Shown one piece after another: positions 21,988-31,499 of a DNA stretch of 64,000 nt; the first letter of the stretch is position 1; every line of letters begins with the position of its first letter. Origin of the DNA: Woeseiaceae bacterium. GTDB taxonomy: Bacteria; Pseudomonadota; Gammaproteobacteria; Steroidobacterales; Woeseiaceae. Position numbers and translations under genes: made by a program. The DNA lies in the NCBI GenBank assembly GCA_030066655.1, contig JASJBE010000001.1, positions 24,041 through 88,040 on the forward strand. Reading direction: 5' to 3'. The notes below the pieces were generated by a model, which was not told the DNA's origin, made no database searches, and saw only the letters and a program-made list of their open reading frames with translations.

Positions 21988-22208
21988 GGTCGCCGCCGGA
22001 TCGCATCGGGACACGTCCGTTGTGGTTATCGTTATCGGGGGCGTCTTGTCGAACCGGGTTCATCGCGAAGGCCTCAAGTTGGCCGCTCGGCGATGGTCGT
22101 GTCCCCAGGCCGGGAGTTGTCCGCAGTCGCTCATGGCTCGCACAGACGCTTAACGTCAGTATATGCCACGATGTTCAGGCCCTGACAAGCGCGGGGTGCG
22201 TGGCCGCC

Positions 22209-22222
22209 ATTTTCGCGAAAAT
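22209..22222. promoter_or_regulatory. perfect 14-bp palindrome upstream of gltB
   Basis: ATTTTCGCGAAAAT lies in the 314-base gap between gltB and the LEA-like lipoprotein gene, about 220 bases before the gltB start and after the lipoprotein stop. Both neighbours are leftward, so it most likely belongs to the gltBD promoter. It matches no regulator site that I can name. No other clear structure or gene is seen in 21988-22301. Confidence 0.4.
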
Positions 22223-22301
22223 AGGCGCTTTTTGATGGCTTATTAAAGGCTTTTCAGCGCTAATCGGCGCAAGCCGGTTTGGTTGCGCGCGTAACCTTTC
22301 G

Positions 22302-22832
22302 CTAGGGGGCGTAGTTGAAGGCCTGCAGCTGAATATTGCCCTGCTTCGAGAACGGTACCCGCGGGCTCAACGGGATATCCAGGTCCATGCGACCCTCGAG
22401 CTGGTAGGGAATCTCACGCCGGCTCGCGTCCCGGACGACGAAAAGCAGTTTCGGCGCGGTCTGCAGCAAATTCAGGTCGACGCTGATCTCAACGACACCA
22501 TCGCTGCCGGCCGGTACGACGATCTCGCAAATGGCTTCACCGCTCGCAAAGCGATGGCCGTCCAGCTCCACGCCGTAGCTGATCCGATTAATCGGCAGCG
22601 GGAAGGGATTCGGATTGCTGACGTCGAAATTCAGCCGGAATGTCTGCTTGTCCATGTCGAGGGACTCGATGGACAGGTTGCGAAGGCTGACGGTGGGTTC
22701 GCTGACCGGTGATTCGATGGTCGCGCAGGCGCTGAGCGCCAATAGGGACACTGCAACAGCCCCGGCCCTGAGCAGCCGTTCGGCGCCCGATCCGGTGTGA
22801 GTCGTTCTGTCTTCACAGCGTGCTGTAAACAT
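22302..22832 (-). CDS. LEA type 2 family lipoprotein
   Basis: 176 residues from the ATG at 22832, which has GGGGG in its ribosome site. The signal segment LLRAGAVAVSLLALSAC ends in a lipobox. The rest is one LEA14/WHy-type beta-sandwich: LRNLSIESLDMDKQTFRLNFDVSNPNPFPLPINRISYGVELDGH. Such proteins are outer- or inner-membrane-anchored in the periplasm, and their role is unclear. It begins 12 bases after the NTF2-like lipoprotein gene on the same strand, so the two form a small operon. Confidence 0.88.
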   Translation of the reverse strand: MFTARCEDRTTHTGSGAERLLRAGAVAVSLLALSACATIESPVSEPTVSLRNLSIESLDMDKQTFRLNFDVSNPNPFPLPINRISYGVELDGHRFASGEAICEIVVPAGSDGVVEISVDLNLLQTAPKLLFVVRDASRREIPYQLEGRMDLDIPLSPRVPFSKQGNIQLQAFNYAP

Positions 22833-22843
22833 AGTCGAACCCC

Positions 22844-23287
22844 CTATATGTCGTCCCCGAGACGGCCCCAACGAGCGGAGATCAGCTGCCACTCGTCATC
22901 GATCAACTCCAGCTCCAGCGCGAAGCGATAAGCATCGGCGCTGAAGCCCAGCGGCGCATCGTTACTGCCGGCCATGCCGACCGTCATCTGCACCTCGGCG
23001 GCCGTGTCATCAAAGACCTCGAGCGAGTCCACTTTCGTTAGCAGAGCGACCGAGCTCTGGCGCAGGAAGTAGAAACGCAGGATGCCCTCGATCGCCCTCC
23101 TGTCGTTGCCGCGCGAGTCGGAATAACCGGGAGCCACCATCTTCATCAGGGCGCGGCGATCCTTCTCCTCGGCCGCCTGCTCACCCGCTTTAAGCCAGGA
23201 CCGAATCTCGGCCTCGGCGTCCTGCGGCGGGTCGCCGCAGCCTGCGAGGCAAAGCACCGCCAGCCATCCCAATACTCGTCTGCCCAT
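22844..23287 (-). CDS. NTF2-like lipoprotein
   Basis: 147 residues from the ATG at 23287, chosen because GGGGGAG stands just before it. The lipobox is AVLCLAGC (Cys at about 18). The mature part, with LKAGEQAAEEKDRRALMKMVAPGYSD at its front and EWQLISARWGR at its end, resembles a nuclear transport factor 2/ketosteroid isomerase-like fold. No catalytic residues are evident. It is the first gene of a two-gene envelope operon with the LEA-like lipoprotein. Confidence 0.8.
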   Translation of the reverse strand: MGRRVLGWLAVLCLAGCGDPPQDAEAEIRSWLKAGEQAAEEKDRRALMKMVAPGYSDSRGNDRRAIEGILRFYFLRQSSVALLTKVDSLEVFDDTAAEVQMTVGMAGSNDAPLGFSADAYRFALELELIDDEWQLISARWGRLGDDI

Positions 23288-23486
23288 TCGCTCCCCCGGT
23301 TCCTCGGGGCGACAAACCCGTTTAAACAAGGCGATCAGTCTAGCGAGCACAGTCTGTCAGTTTCGTGAACGGCAGTAAAAATGTGAACCAGTTCCCACTT
23401 TGGTTTAAGGTCATCCTACTTCCGAGCGAGGGCGTGGCTGCGCCCTATCGACCTATTGCGCACAGAGCGGGACTATTGAGCGACTG

Positions 23487-24146
23487 ATGAGCGACCATGA
23501 TCATGAAGATCCGATGGCATCGACGTTTGCCGACGAGGATCAGCTTCGAATCGAATCCATACTGACGTTCTGGTTCCAGGAGCACTCGCTCAGTGCACCG
23601 CAGATCGATCGACGCATGGACGTCTGGTTCGGTGAAGACGAGACCTTCGACCGTGAAATCAGCGAGCAGTTTGCCGATGACGTCGAAAAGGCATCCAACG
23701 GACTGCTGGATCACTGGGCGGCACAGCCGCGCGGACGGCTCGCGCTGATCCTGTTGCTCGACCAGTTCCGCAGAAACATCCATCGCAACACGGCTGACGC
23801 TTTCGCCAAGGATAAACTCGCACTGAAACTCTGCGTCGAGGGCGCGATGCAAAAAAAGGACGAGGGCCTGACGCCGATACAGCGCGTGTTCTTTTACATG
23901 CCCTTACAGCACGCCGAGTCGAGAAAGGTGCAGGCGAAGTCCATCGCATTGTTCAACCGGCTCGCCGAGGCCGTGTCACCCACCTACCGCGAGACCTTTC
24001 TGACGATCGCGCAGTTCGCCGAACTGCATCACGACATCATCGACCAGTTCGGCCGCTTCCCGCACAGGAATCGCTTGCTCGGCCGGCAGAACACGGACGC
24101 CGAGAACGAATACCTGGGCGACGCCGTCGACTTCGGTCAGGGCTGA
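23487..24146 (+). CDS. DUF924 family protein
   Basis: 219 residues, a complete DUF924 protein. The family pattern is clear: IESILTFWFQEHSL near residue 20, LALILLLDQFRRNIHRNTADAFA near residue 90, VFFYMPLQHAESRKVQ near residue 135 and a final FGRFPHRNRLLGR. These are all-alpha, TPR-like cytosolic proteins of unknown biochemical role. The end overlaps the convergent MATE gene by ten bases. Confidence 0.93.
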   Translation: MSDHDHEDPMASTFADEDQLRIESILTFWFQEHSLSAPQIDRRMDVWFGEDETFDREISEQFADDVEKASNGLLDHWAAQPRGRLALILLLDQFRRNIHRNTADAFAKDKLALKLCVEGAMQKKDEGLTPIQRVFFYMPLQHAESRKVQAKSIALFNRLAEAVSPTYRETFLTIAQFAELHHDIIDQFGRFPHRNRLLGRQNTDAENEYLGDAVDFGQG

Positions 24147-25498
24147 ACGGCTAAGGCCTGCGGCGGGCGTGAAATAAGGTAAAAGCGGAAGCTCAGCAAG
24201 ACAGCGGCCACACTCAGCCCGGCGACGAAACCTGCCCACGTGTAACGGGGCTCGAGCTGATAGGTCACGGCCGCGAGGTAGGCGAGCGGGAACGCAATCA
24301 CCCAGTAGGCAATCGTCGTCATGATCATCGGCCAGCGCGTGTCCTTGTAACCGCGCAAGCCCCCGGCCGCGCCGACCTGTATACCGTCCGCCACCTGGAA
24401 GATCGCCGCCATCAGCAGCAGCGATATCGCGATACTCGTCACCTCGGGGTCGTTCGTGTACATGCTGACGATCAGGTCGCGTGCAACCAGCAGGATGCTC
24501 GCCGATATCAGCATAATCAGCGTGCAGGCCGTGATGCCGATGAGTCCCGTCGTTCGCGCATTGTGCGGCTCTCCGAGCCCGATCCTGTAGCTGACTCGCA
24601 CGGTCGTCGCGGCGCTTAAGGCCAGCGGAATCATGAACGCCGTCGACGCGAAGTTGATCGCAATCTGGTGGCCCGCCGCGATGTTGGGGCCTAAGGTTCC
24701 CATCAGGATCGAGACCGCGTTGAATAGGCCGGCCTCCGCCGTGACGGTGACGGCGATCGGGACGCCGAGCACGATGATTTCCTTGAGCGCTTCCGGTCGA
24801 AGCGGCGCAACGCGCGAGAATATCTTCAGCGGCTCGTAGCGCTTGTTAAATAGTATGTAGACGCCGAGCACGATCATGATCAGCCACATCGTTATCGCGC
24901 TGGCGACGCCGCAACCGACGGCGCCGAGCGCGGGCGCGCCCAGCTTGCCGTAGATGAAGACCCAGTTCAGGAACACGTTAACGACGAGAGCGAGGACCGA
25001 CGTGTACATGATCGGCTTGGTGTGACCGATGCCTTCCGTCGTGAATCGCAAGGCGAGAAACACGAACATGCCCGGCGCTCCCCAGGAGATCGCCTCGACG
25101 TAGTGCACCGTCATCTCTCGAAACGACAAGTCGATCTTGATCAGCGTCAGGAAAGGTTCAACGGCGACATGAGCGAGCAGTATGACCGGTATCGCAAGCC
25201 CGATGCCAAGATAGATGCCCTGTCGCGTGTAGCGGCCGATGAGCGCCTCGGTGCCCTCGCCGAGATGACGCGCCGCGATGGGCGAGATCGCCATCATCAA
25301 CCCCAGCGCCAGCATGAAACCGAGAAACCAGACACTGCTGCCCACGGCAATCGCCGCCAGCGCCTCGGCGCCGAGACGGCCGGCCATGACCGCATCGGCA
25401 AACTGCATGCCCGCGATCGCTAGGTTGTTGACGACCAGGGGGCCTGCCAGCCGGAGCAGGGAGCGGGTTTCATCGATGGCGAAATTGGCTGTAGTCAT
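24137..25498 (-). CDS. MATE family efflux transporter, NorM-like
   Basis: 453 residues with twelve membrane helices. The N-terminus ETRSLLRLAGPLVVNNLAIAGMQFADAVMAGRLGAEALAAIAVG and the second repeat GVPIAVTVTAEAGLFNAVSILMGTLG match the NorM branch of Na+- or H+-coupled multidrug antiporters. It is only distantly like the pump at 8173-9549, so the two are unlikely to be a recent duplication. It diverges from the thiolase gene. Confidence 0.94.
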   Translation of the reverse strand: MTTANFAIDETRSLLRLAGPLVVNNLAIAGMQFADAVMAGRLGAEALAAIAVGSSVWFLGFMLALGLMMAISPIAARHLGEGTEALIGRYTRQGIYLGIGLAIPVILLAHVAVEPFLTLIKIDLSFREMTVHYVEAISWGAPGMFVFLALRFTTEGIGHTKPIMYTSVLALVVNVFLNWVFIYGKLGAPALGAVGCGVASAITMWLIMIVLGVYILFNKRYEPLKIFSRVAPLRPEALKEIIVLGVPIAVTVTAEAGLFNAVSILMGTLGPNIAAGHQIAINFASTAFMIPLALSAATTVRVSYRIGLGEPHNARTTGLIGITACTLIMLISASILLVARDLIVSMYTNDPEVTSIAISLLLMAAIFQVADGIQVGAAGGLRGYKDTRWPMIMTTIAYWVIAFPLAYLAAVTYQLEPRYTWAGFVAGLSVAAVLLSFRFYLISRPPQALAVQP

Positions 25499-25643
25499 TG
25501 GGCTTACACGCGGTTAGCGGATGATGATGTCACGATGCCGGTCAGCGTGCAGCGAATCCTTCCAGTGTTAACTGCGACTTCGACACGCTGCGCCTTTCGT
25601 GTAAAGTGCTTCGCGTTCTCGCACAGCCTGTAACGAGGTCGAT

Positions 25644-26942
25644 ATGCTGCACGATGGAAGGTCCATTCGCGTCGCCGTAGTCGGTGGCTCCCGCATCCCG
25701 TTCTGCCGCTCGCATTCGGTGTACAAGAACGCCACCAACCAGCAGATGATGACGGCGGCGCTGCAGGGCGTCGTGGATCGTTTCGACCTGAAGGGCCAGA
25801 CGCTCGGCGATGTGGCGCTGGGGGCGGTCATCAAGCATTCACGGGACTGGAACCTCGCGAGGGAGTGCGTCATCGACTCCGGCCTGTCATTGCGTACACC
25901 GGGTGTCGACCTGCAACGCGCCTGCGGCACCAGCATCGAGGCTGCCGTCATGGTTGCGAATAAGGTTGCGCTCGGGCAGATCGATTCGGGCATTGCCGGC
26001 GGCACAGACACCGTCAGCGACGCGCCGATCGTGTTCAAGGACCGTATGCGGCGCATCATGCTCGACTCGTACTCGGCGCGCTCGTTCGGCGGCAGAATCC
26101 TGCCCTGGTTCAGGCTGCGGCCAAGCCTGCTGGCACCGGACTTCCCAAGCGTGCTCGAACCGCGCACGAGCAAGTCCATGGGCCAGAGCACCGAGGACAC
26201 GGCCAAGGAATGGGACATCGAACGCAAGCACCAGGACCACCTGGCGTATACAAGTCACCAGAAAGCGGCTGCGGCCTATGACGAGGGTTTCTTCGACGAT
26301 CTCGTCGTGCCGTTTATGGATTGCGAAGAAGACAACAACATCCGCCGCGACACGACGCTCGAGAAACTCGCGAGGCTGAAGCCGGCCTTCGACAAGAGCG
26401 GGGAAGGGACGCTGACCGCCGGCAACAGCACGTCACTGACCGACGGCGCCGCCGCCGTACTGCTCGCGAACGAAGACTGGGCTCGCAAGAAGAACCTGCC
26501 GATCCTCGCCTACCTGACCTTCGCCAAGGTCGCTGCCGTCGACTTCATCAACGCAGAGGGCCTGTTGATGGCGCCCGCCTATGCCGTCTCGGACATGCTT
26601 AACCAGGCTGAACTCAGCCTGCAGGACTTCGACTTTTACGAGATTCACGAGGCCTTTGCCGCACAGACGATCGCTACGCTGAAGGCGTGGCAATCGGAAC
26701 AATTCTGCAGGACGCGCCTGGGTCGATCCGAGGCGATGGGGTCGATCGATCTCGAACGCATGAACGTCAAGGGCGGCAGCATCGCTATCGGGCATCCGTT
26801 TGCCGCAACGGGCGCACGCATTATTGCGACGATGGCCAAGCTGTTGAACCAGAAGGGTGAGGGCCGCGGCCTGATCTCTGTCTGCACCGCAGGCGGCATG
26901 GGCGTTTCAGCCATCATGGAAGCGGCTCCGACGGTCGAATAG
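25644..26942 (+). CDS. acetyl-CoA C-acyltransferase (thiolase), FadI-like
   Basis: 432 residues. It would catalyse thiolytic cleavage or condensation of acyl-CoA. The nucleophile is Cys94 in DLQRACGTSIEAAV. The second cluster, FYEIHEAFAAQT, is the NEAFA-type motif, GGSIAIGHPFAATGARI carries the active-site His, and VCTAGGMGVSAIM the second Cys. The length and the CGTS variant fit the FadI-type trifunctional-enzyme thiolases, but no fadJ partner is nearby, so a biosynthetic role is equally possible. GAGGT precedes the ATG. Confidence 0.92.
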   Translation: MLHDGRSIRVAVVGGSRIPFCRSHSVYKNATNQQMMTAALQGVVDRFDLKGQTLGDVALGAVIKHSRDWNLARECVIDSGLSLRTPGVDLQRACGTSIEAAVMVANKVALGQIDSGIAGGTDTVSDAPIVFKDRMRRIMLDSYSARSFGGRILPWFRLRPSLLAPDFPSVLEPRTSKSMGQSTEDTAKEWDIERKHQDHLAYTSHQKAAAAYDEGFFDDLVVPFMDCEEDNNIRRDTTLEKLARLKPAFDKSGEGTLTAGNSTSLTDGAAAVLLANEDWARKKNLPILAYLTFAKVAAVDFINAEGLLMAPAYAVSDMLNQAELSLQDFDFYEIHEAFAAQTIATLKAWQSEQFCRTRLGRSEAMGSIDLERMNVKGGSIAIGHPFAATGARIIATMAKLLNQKGEGRGLISVCTAGGMGVSAIMEAAPTVE

Positions 26943-26963
26943 CCGCCGCCCGACGGTCCCGCG

Positions 26964-26988
26964 AGCTTGCACCGGCAGTCTGCAAGCT
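26964..26988. other. hairpin after the thiolase gene
   Basis: AGCTTGCA (26964-26971) and TGCAAGCT (26981-26988) form a perfect 8-bp stem with a 9-base loop. It lies 21 bases after the thiolase stop and before the symporter gene. No T-run follows, so it is either an mRNA-stabilising hairpin or a Rho-assisted terminator. Confidence 0.4.
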
Positions 26989-27049
26989 GGATGATGGCTA
27001 GCTCAACAACAATACCCGGCAATGAACCGGGATCGAGCGGGGAGACTGC

Positions 27050-28753
27050 ATGGCAGAAGTTAGCGCCTTTCTGGCGACGTTAAACGGCATCCTGTGGCAC
27101 GAGACGGTGCTGTACGCGATCGTCGCCACCGGTTTGCTGTTTACGGTCTGGAGTGGCTTCAGCCAGTACAGGGCGTTGACGCACGGCCCCGCGGTTATCC
27201 GCGGTGTTTACGATGACCCGAACGATCCCGGCGCGATTAACCACTTCCAGGCGCTGTCCGCCGCGCTGTCAGCAACCGTCGGCCTCGGCAACATCGGCGG
27301 CGTCGCGCTGGCCATCGCGCTCGGCGGTCCGGGCGCCGTGTTCTGGATCTGGATCATCGGCTTGCTGGGTATGTCCATCAAGCTCACGGAAGTAACGCTG
27401 TCGATGCTGTATCGCAACACCGACGATCCCGACAACCCGCACGGCGGTCCGATGTGGGTGGTGTCCAAGGCGATGGAGCGGAAGGGCTTCCCTCGCCTCG
27501 GCAAAACGATCGGCGTCATCTTCTGCCTGACGTTGCTCGTCTCGACGATGACGGGCGGCAACATGTTCCAGGCGTGGAATGTCGGCGAACTGACCGAGGA
27601 GTACTTCGGCGTACCGTCGTGGATCAGCGGCATCATCCTCGTCGCCGTTGTCGGTGGCGTCATCATCGGCGGAATCAAGCGAATCGGCCTCGTTGCCGGC
27701 ACGCTGGTGCCATTCATGGTCGCGCTGTACCTGATCGCCGGGCTGTACGTCCTCGTCGTAAACGTCGGGGAGCTGCCCGCGATGTTTGCGCTGATCATCA
27801 AGTCAGCCTTCGCACCCACTGAAGCCACGGGCGCCTTCGTCGGCGGGACCGCCGCTTCGGCCTTCCTGTTCGGCATGAAGCGCGCCGTGTTCTCGAACGA
27901 GGCCGGACAGGGCTCATCGCCGATCGCTCACTCCGCAGCGAAGACGGATGAGCCGGTTCGCGAAGGCGTCGTCGCGGGCCTCGAACCTTTCATCGACACG
28001 ATCGTCGTCTGCACGTTTACCGCGCTGATCATCCTGTCGACCGGCATCTGGAACCGCGGCCCTGACATTCCGTTTGACCAGGCGCCAACCTTCTCGGCAA
28101 CGGACAGCGGCTGGGAGCTCCCGGATTCGCCGGTCAAACCTGACGACTGGCTGATCGAGGAGACCGCCGTCCTCGTCGTGACCGGCGACACCTGGGAAAA
28201 GAACTTCAATCGTTACAAGCTGGAAGGCACCGTCGTCGACACCGGCAACGGCCTGGTCGTTGACTGGGACACCTTCCAGAGCAGCGTCGAACCGGCGATC
28301 GTTGGCGACGGCATGTACAAGACCTACGTCGGGGCCACGCTGACCGCGAAGGCGTTCGACAGCGTGACACCGGGACTCGGCAAGTGGCTGGTATCCATCG
28401 CCGCGTGGCTGTTCGCGATCTCGACGATGATCTCCTGGTCCTACTACGGCGAGCAGGGTGTCGTGTTTCTCGCCGGTGAGCGCGCCGTGCTGGGCTACAA
28501 GGTCCTGTTCCTGGTCGCCGCTCTCGTAGCGACACTGGGCTTTTTGAAGACGGACACCGACCTCGACAACATGACCGGTGTGGGCACAGGCGTCATGCTG
28601 TTCGCCAACCTGCCAATCATGTGGATCTTTGGCCACCAGGCGATGGCGGCATACAAGGAATACATCCAGCGACTTAAAGAAGGCCGCATGGGACCGGATC
28701 ACCCGCCGCCGTCGCTGGAAGACCTGCTGTCCGGTCGGGACGTCGAGAAGTAA
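27050..28753 (+). CDS. alanine/glycine:cation symporter (AGCS) with periplasmic insertion
   Basis: 567 residues; imports alanine or glycine with Na+ or H+. The family signature is present: HFQALSAALSATVGLGNIGGVALAIALGGPGAVFWIW and GMKRAVFSNEAGQGSSPIAH. About ten membrane helices are expected. Between about residues 335 and 440 there is a long soluble insertion (starting NRGPDIPFDQAPTFSATDSG), against roughly thirty residues in short members. The family then resumes with WLFAISTMISWSYYGEQG. GGGGAG precedes the ATG, and a terminator follows the stop. Confidence 0.94.
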   Translation: MAEVSAFLATLNGILWHETVLYAIVATGLLFTVWSGFSQYRALTHGPAVIRGVYDDPNDPGAINHFQALSAALSATVGLGNIGGVALAIALGGPGAVFWIWIIGLLGMSIKLTEVTLSMLYRNTDDPDNPHGGPMWVVSKAMERKGFPRLGKTIGVIFCLTLLVSTMTGGNMFQAWNVGELTEEYFGVPSWISGIILVAVVGGVIIGGIKRIGLVAGTLVPFMVALYLIAGLYVLVVNVGELPAMFALIIKSAFAPTEATGAFVGGTAASAFLFGMKRAVFSNEAGQGSSPIAHSAAKTDEPVREGVVAGLEPFIDTIVVCTFTALIILSTGIWNRGPDIPFDQAPTFSATDSGWELPDSPVKPDDWLIEETAVLVVTGDTWEKNFNRYKLEGTVVDTGNGLVVDWDTFQSSVEPAIVGDGMYKTYVGATLTAKAFDSVTPGLGKWLVSIAAWLFAISTMISWSYYGEQGVVFLAGERAVLGYKVLFLVAALVATLGFLKTDTDLDNMTGVGTGVMLFANLPIMWIFGHQAMAAYKEYIQRLKEGRMGPDHPPPSLEDLLSGRDVEK

Positions 28754-28760
28754 TAGCAAA

Positions 28761-28790
28761 AGGTCGTCCCGAGGGACGGCTTTCTTCTTA
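28761..28790 (+). terminator. intrinsic terminator of the AGCS gene
   Basis: Arms GTCGTCCC and GGGACGGC (28763-28780) form a stem with one G-T pair, followed by TTTCTTCTT. It starts eight bases after the symporter stop codon. Confidence 0.8.
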
Positions 28791-28835
28791 CCAGTGCGTG
28801 AGCGGCGCTCCAGCCGGAGTGATAACCGCTACCGT

Positions 28836-29783
28836 CTACTCAGGCACAGCAAAGTCGACGACCGTCGTTTCACGCTCAACGATCGTAATGTTGTTGACGA
28901 CAGCCGCGAAGTCGAACGGGTCAACCGCGTCATCGGCGTTGTCGTCCTCTGCAGGATCGTCATTTGACGCCGTGCAAGTAAAGGCTGCCGTGTATTCACC
29001 GACCTCGAGATAGCTGATCGAGTAGACGTAGTTGCCGTCCTGATCCTGTGTGACGTTGGCAGTCACGACCGGGTCAGTATCCGTGTCGTTAATGTCATTC
29101 ACGTTCGAAGTCGCACCGTCGAACAGGTACACCGCATTGCCGGTGTCGGCTGCGAGGTCATTAGCGCAGCCCGTGGCAGTCGCATCCAGCAGCGCGGTAT
29201 CGACTGTGCCCGTCAATGTCCCGGAGCGGGTCTGATCGGTGATGCGTAAAGAGGGTCGGAGCAACAACACGCCTGGCTGGCCGACCGGGTCCACCAGCGC
29301 CTGTCGCAGGTCCCAGTCAACGACGAAACTCGACGACTGGTTTGCCGTAACGGTGAGCCCGCCGGACAACTGCAGGCCACGCTCAGAGCCGCTCGGGATA
29401 CGCAGCTCAAGCTCCATCCCATTCTGTACAGCGTAGGAATCGCGGACCCCGGGCTCGGCATTAACGCCGAGCCTGACCCAGTTGTATGGGCCGGCCGGAA
29501 CCGTCGTTGACTCCTGCAGCACGGCAGTGACGCCATTCTGCAGAGTCAGCAGATCGAAGCTCTTCGGCGACGAGAATGCGATCTCGATCTCATCACCGCC
29601 CTGCGGCTTCAGCGTCACGCCAGAGAACTCGACCCAGACTTCGGTGACGTTGTCGACCGGCGCATCGGTGATGGCGATTGACAGACTGCCTGTCGAAGTA
29701 TCTTCGAAGACCTCATTAAAGCTGCTGCCGCCACAACCCGCCAATACCATTGCTACGCTGCCAGCTATCAGTGATCTCTTCAT
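28836..29783 (-). CDS. DUF4382 domain lipoprotein
   Basis: 315 residues. The signal sequence MKRSLIAGSVAMVLAGC ends in a lipobox at Cys17. DUF4382 follows (about 32-175): TGSLSIAITDAPVDNVTEVWVEFSGVTLKP, then GPYNWVRLGVNAEPGV. The C-terminal part (about 190-315) has a carboxypeptidase-regulatory-like beta pattern with VYLFDGATSNVND and YTAAFTC. The family is surface- or periplasm-located, with unknown function. The gene is convergent to the symporter and leads nothing downstream. Confidence 0.9.
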   Translation of the reverse strand: MKRSLIAGSVAMVLAGCGGSSFNEVFEDTSTGSLSIAITDAPVDNVTEVWVEFSGVTLKPQGGDEIEIAFSSPKSFDLLTLQNGVTAVLQESTTVPAGPYNWVRLGVNAEPGVRDSYAVQNGMELELRIPSGSERGLQLSGGLTVTANQSSSFVVDWDLRQALVDPVGQPGVLLLRPSLRITDQTRSGTLTGTVDTALLDATATGCANDLAADTGNAVYLFDGATSNVNDINDTDTDPVVTANVTQDQDGNYVYSISYLEVGEYTAAFTCTASNDDPAEDDNADDAVDPFDFAAVVNNITIVERETTVVDFAVPE

Positions 29784-29847
29784 CAGTATTTCCTGTTTCA
29801 GTTACTCGTCAGTCTAGCAAGCGGCGGTCGACACTCTGAAAGCCTTT

Positions 29848-30288
29848 TCACATAAAGCCGTCGTTGCCGGACTTTATGCTGCGCTGTAGTTCATCGAGCG
29901 CTTTGTCGATTTTCTCCTTGGCCTGTTTGGTGACGCCGCCCTTCTGGTACTCGTCGACGACAAAAGTCTCCACCTTGCTCACCAGGTCATCCATCTGCAT
30001 GGCCCTGATTTCGTACTCAGCTTTGACGTCGTCCGGCGCATTCTCATAGGCGCCGAACAGGTTGATCCACTGCTCCGTCTGTTTGCCCATGCAGACCAGG
30101 CGGTAGAAAGCCGAGCGCTCATAGGGACCCGGCGACAGCACGCTGATGATCCCGGCAATCAGGGAGGCCGGCACCAGCACCAGGTCGCGAAGGCCATCGA
30201 CAATCAGCTTCACCTGCAGGAGGCCGATGTCTCGTATCAGCGCCCATCGATCGATGCTGACGGTTGGTTCCGGTAGCTTGTCAGTCAT
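29848..30288 (-). CDS. conserved hypothetical protein, helical
   Basis: 146 residues. One amphipathic to hydrophobic stretch (RDLVLVPASLIAGIISVL, about 34-51) may touch the membrane. The rest is helical and charged, ending VTKQAKEKIDKALDELQRSI, a coiled-coil-like segment. I do not recognise a named domain, but the coherent composition and GC content match the neighbours. It diverges from hemH. Confidence 0.75.
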   Translation of the reverse strand: MTDKLPEPTVSIDRWALIRDIGLLQVKLIVDGLRDLVLVPASLIAGIISVLSPGPYERSAFYRLVCMGKQTEQWINLFGAYENAPDDVKAEYEIRAMQMDDLVSKVETFVVDEYQKGGVTKQAKEKIDKALDELQRSIKSGNDGFM

Positions 30289-30386
30289 GGCTTGTTACAG
30301 ATTGTTTCGACCGGACGAAGTATAGCCGCTGGCAAGCGCCGTATCTTTGCAGTAGGGTTTCGGGCTGACCGCACGGCCACCTGAAC

Positions 30387-31499
30387 ATGCCCACCTTCGA
30401 ATCAAAACCTTTGTACAAGCACGGCGACGCTGACGCGCTCGGGGTGCTGGTCGTGAACCTCGGGACGCCCGACGCGCCGACCACGTCTGCCGTGCGCAGA
30501 TACCTGGCGCAGTTCCTGTGGGACGGCAGGGTTATCGAACTGCCGCGGCCACTGTGGTGGTTGATACTGAATGGCTTCATCCTTCGCTTCCGTCCGTCGC
30601 GGTCTGCCGAAGCCTATGCGGAGATCTGGGGGGAAGACGGCTCGCCCCTGCTGCGATTCTGCGAAGCCATGCAGCACGGCATCGAGTCGCGACTGGAGGC
30701 GGCAATGCCGGGACCTGTTCATGTCGCCCTGGGCATGTCTTATGGCTCACCGTCGATCGACAGCGCGCTGGCAGAACTCTACGAGCGTGGCGCCCGGCGC
30801 ATCGTCCTGTTGCCGCTGTACCCGCAGTATTCGGGGACGACGACCGGTTCCGTTTTCGATGCCGTGACGCAGGCGCTCTCCCGCAGGCGCTGGGTGCCCG
30901 AGTTCCGTTTCATCAATCACTACCATGACTACGACGGCTACATTGCTGCGCTCGCCGCCAGCATTCGTGAATACTGGGATGAGAACGGCAAGGGCGAGAA
31001 GCTGATGTTCTCCTTTCACGGTGTGCCGAGAGACACCCTGCTAAAGGGCGATCCGTATCACTGCCACTGCCAGAAAACGGCGCGACTGGTTGCAGACAGG
31101 CTCGAACTGCCGCAGGATGAGTGGGTAATCTCGTTTCAGTCGCGTGTGGGCAGAGCGGAGTGGCTCCGGCCATACACGGATGAAACGATCGAGGAACTTG
31201 GCGCGCAGAAGCTCGGCAGCCTTGATGTTGTCTGCCCGGGCTTCTCTGCTGATTGCCTCGAAACGCTCGAGGAAATTGCGATGCAGAATGCAGAGCTCTT
31301 TGAAGAATCCGGCGGCGGAAAGCTCAACTACATTCCCTGCCTGAACGCGAGAGACGACCATGTCGACTTCCTCTCGCAACTGGTGCTCGCGCATGCGCAG
31401 GGCTGGCCCGAAACCTCCATGGACTGGGACGAAGGCATCATCGCTGATGCGAGGCAACGGACCCGGCAACGCGCTCTGGATTTGGGCGCCGACGAATGA
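30387..31499 (+). CDS. hemH: ferrochelatase
   Basis: 370 residues. It inserts Fe2+ into protoporphyrin IX, the last step of haem synthesis, at the inner face of the membrane. Family motifs: GVLVVNLGTPDAPT at the start, VALGMSYGSPSIDSAL, PLYPQYSGTTTGSVFDA, the metal-site His in MFSFHGVP, and VCPGFSADCLETLEEIA with the conserved Glu. Length is usual. Its stop overlaps the start of the VOC gene (ATGA at 31496). The second haem gene of the window, hemF, lies at 61511. Confidence 0.97.
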   Translation: MPTFESKPLYKHGDADALGVLVVNLGTPDAPTTSAVRRYLAQFLWDGRVIELPRPLWWLILNGFILRFRPSRSAEAYAEIWGEDGSPLLRFCEAMQHGIESRLEAAMPGPVHVALGMSYGSPSIDSALAELYERGARRIVLLPLYPQYSGTTTGSVFDAVTQALSRRRWVPEFRFINHYHDYDGYIAALAASIREYWDENGKGEKLMFSFHGVPRDTLLKGDPYHCHCQKTARLVADRLELPQDEWVISFQSRVGRAEWLRPYTDETIEELGAQKLGSLDVVCPGFSADCLETLEEIAMQNAELFEESGGGKLNYIPCLNARDDHVDFLSQLVLAHAQGWPETSMDWDEGIIADARQRTRQRALDLGADE

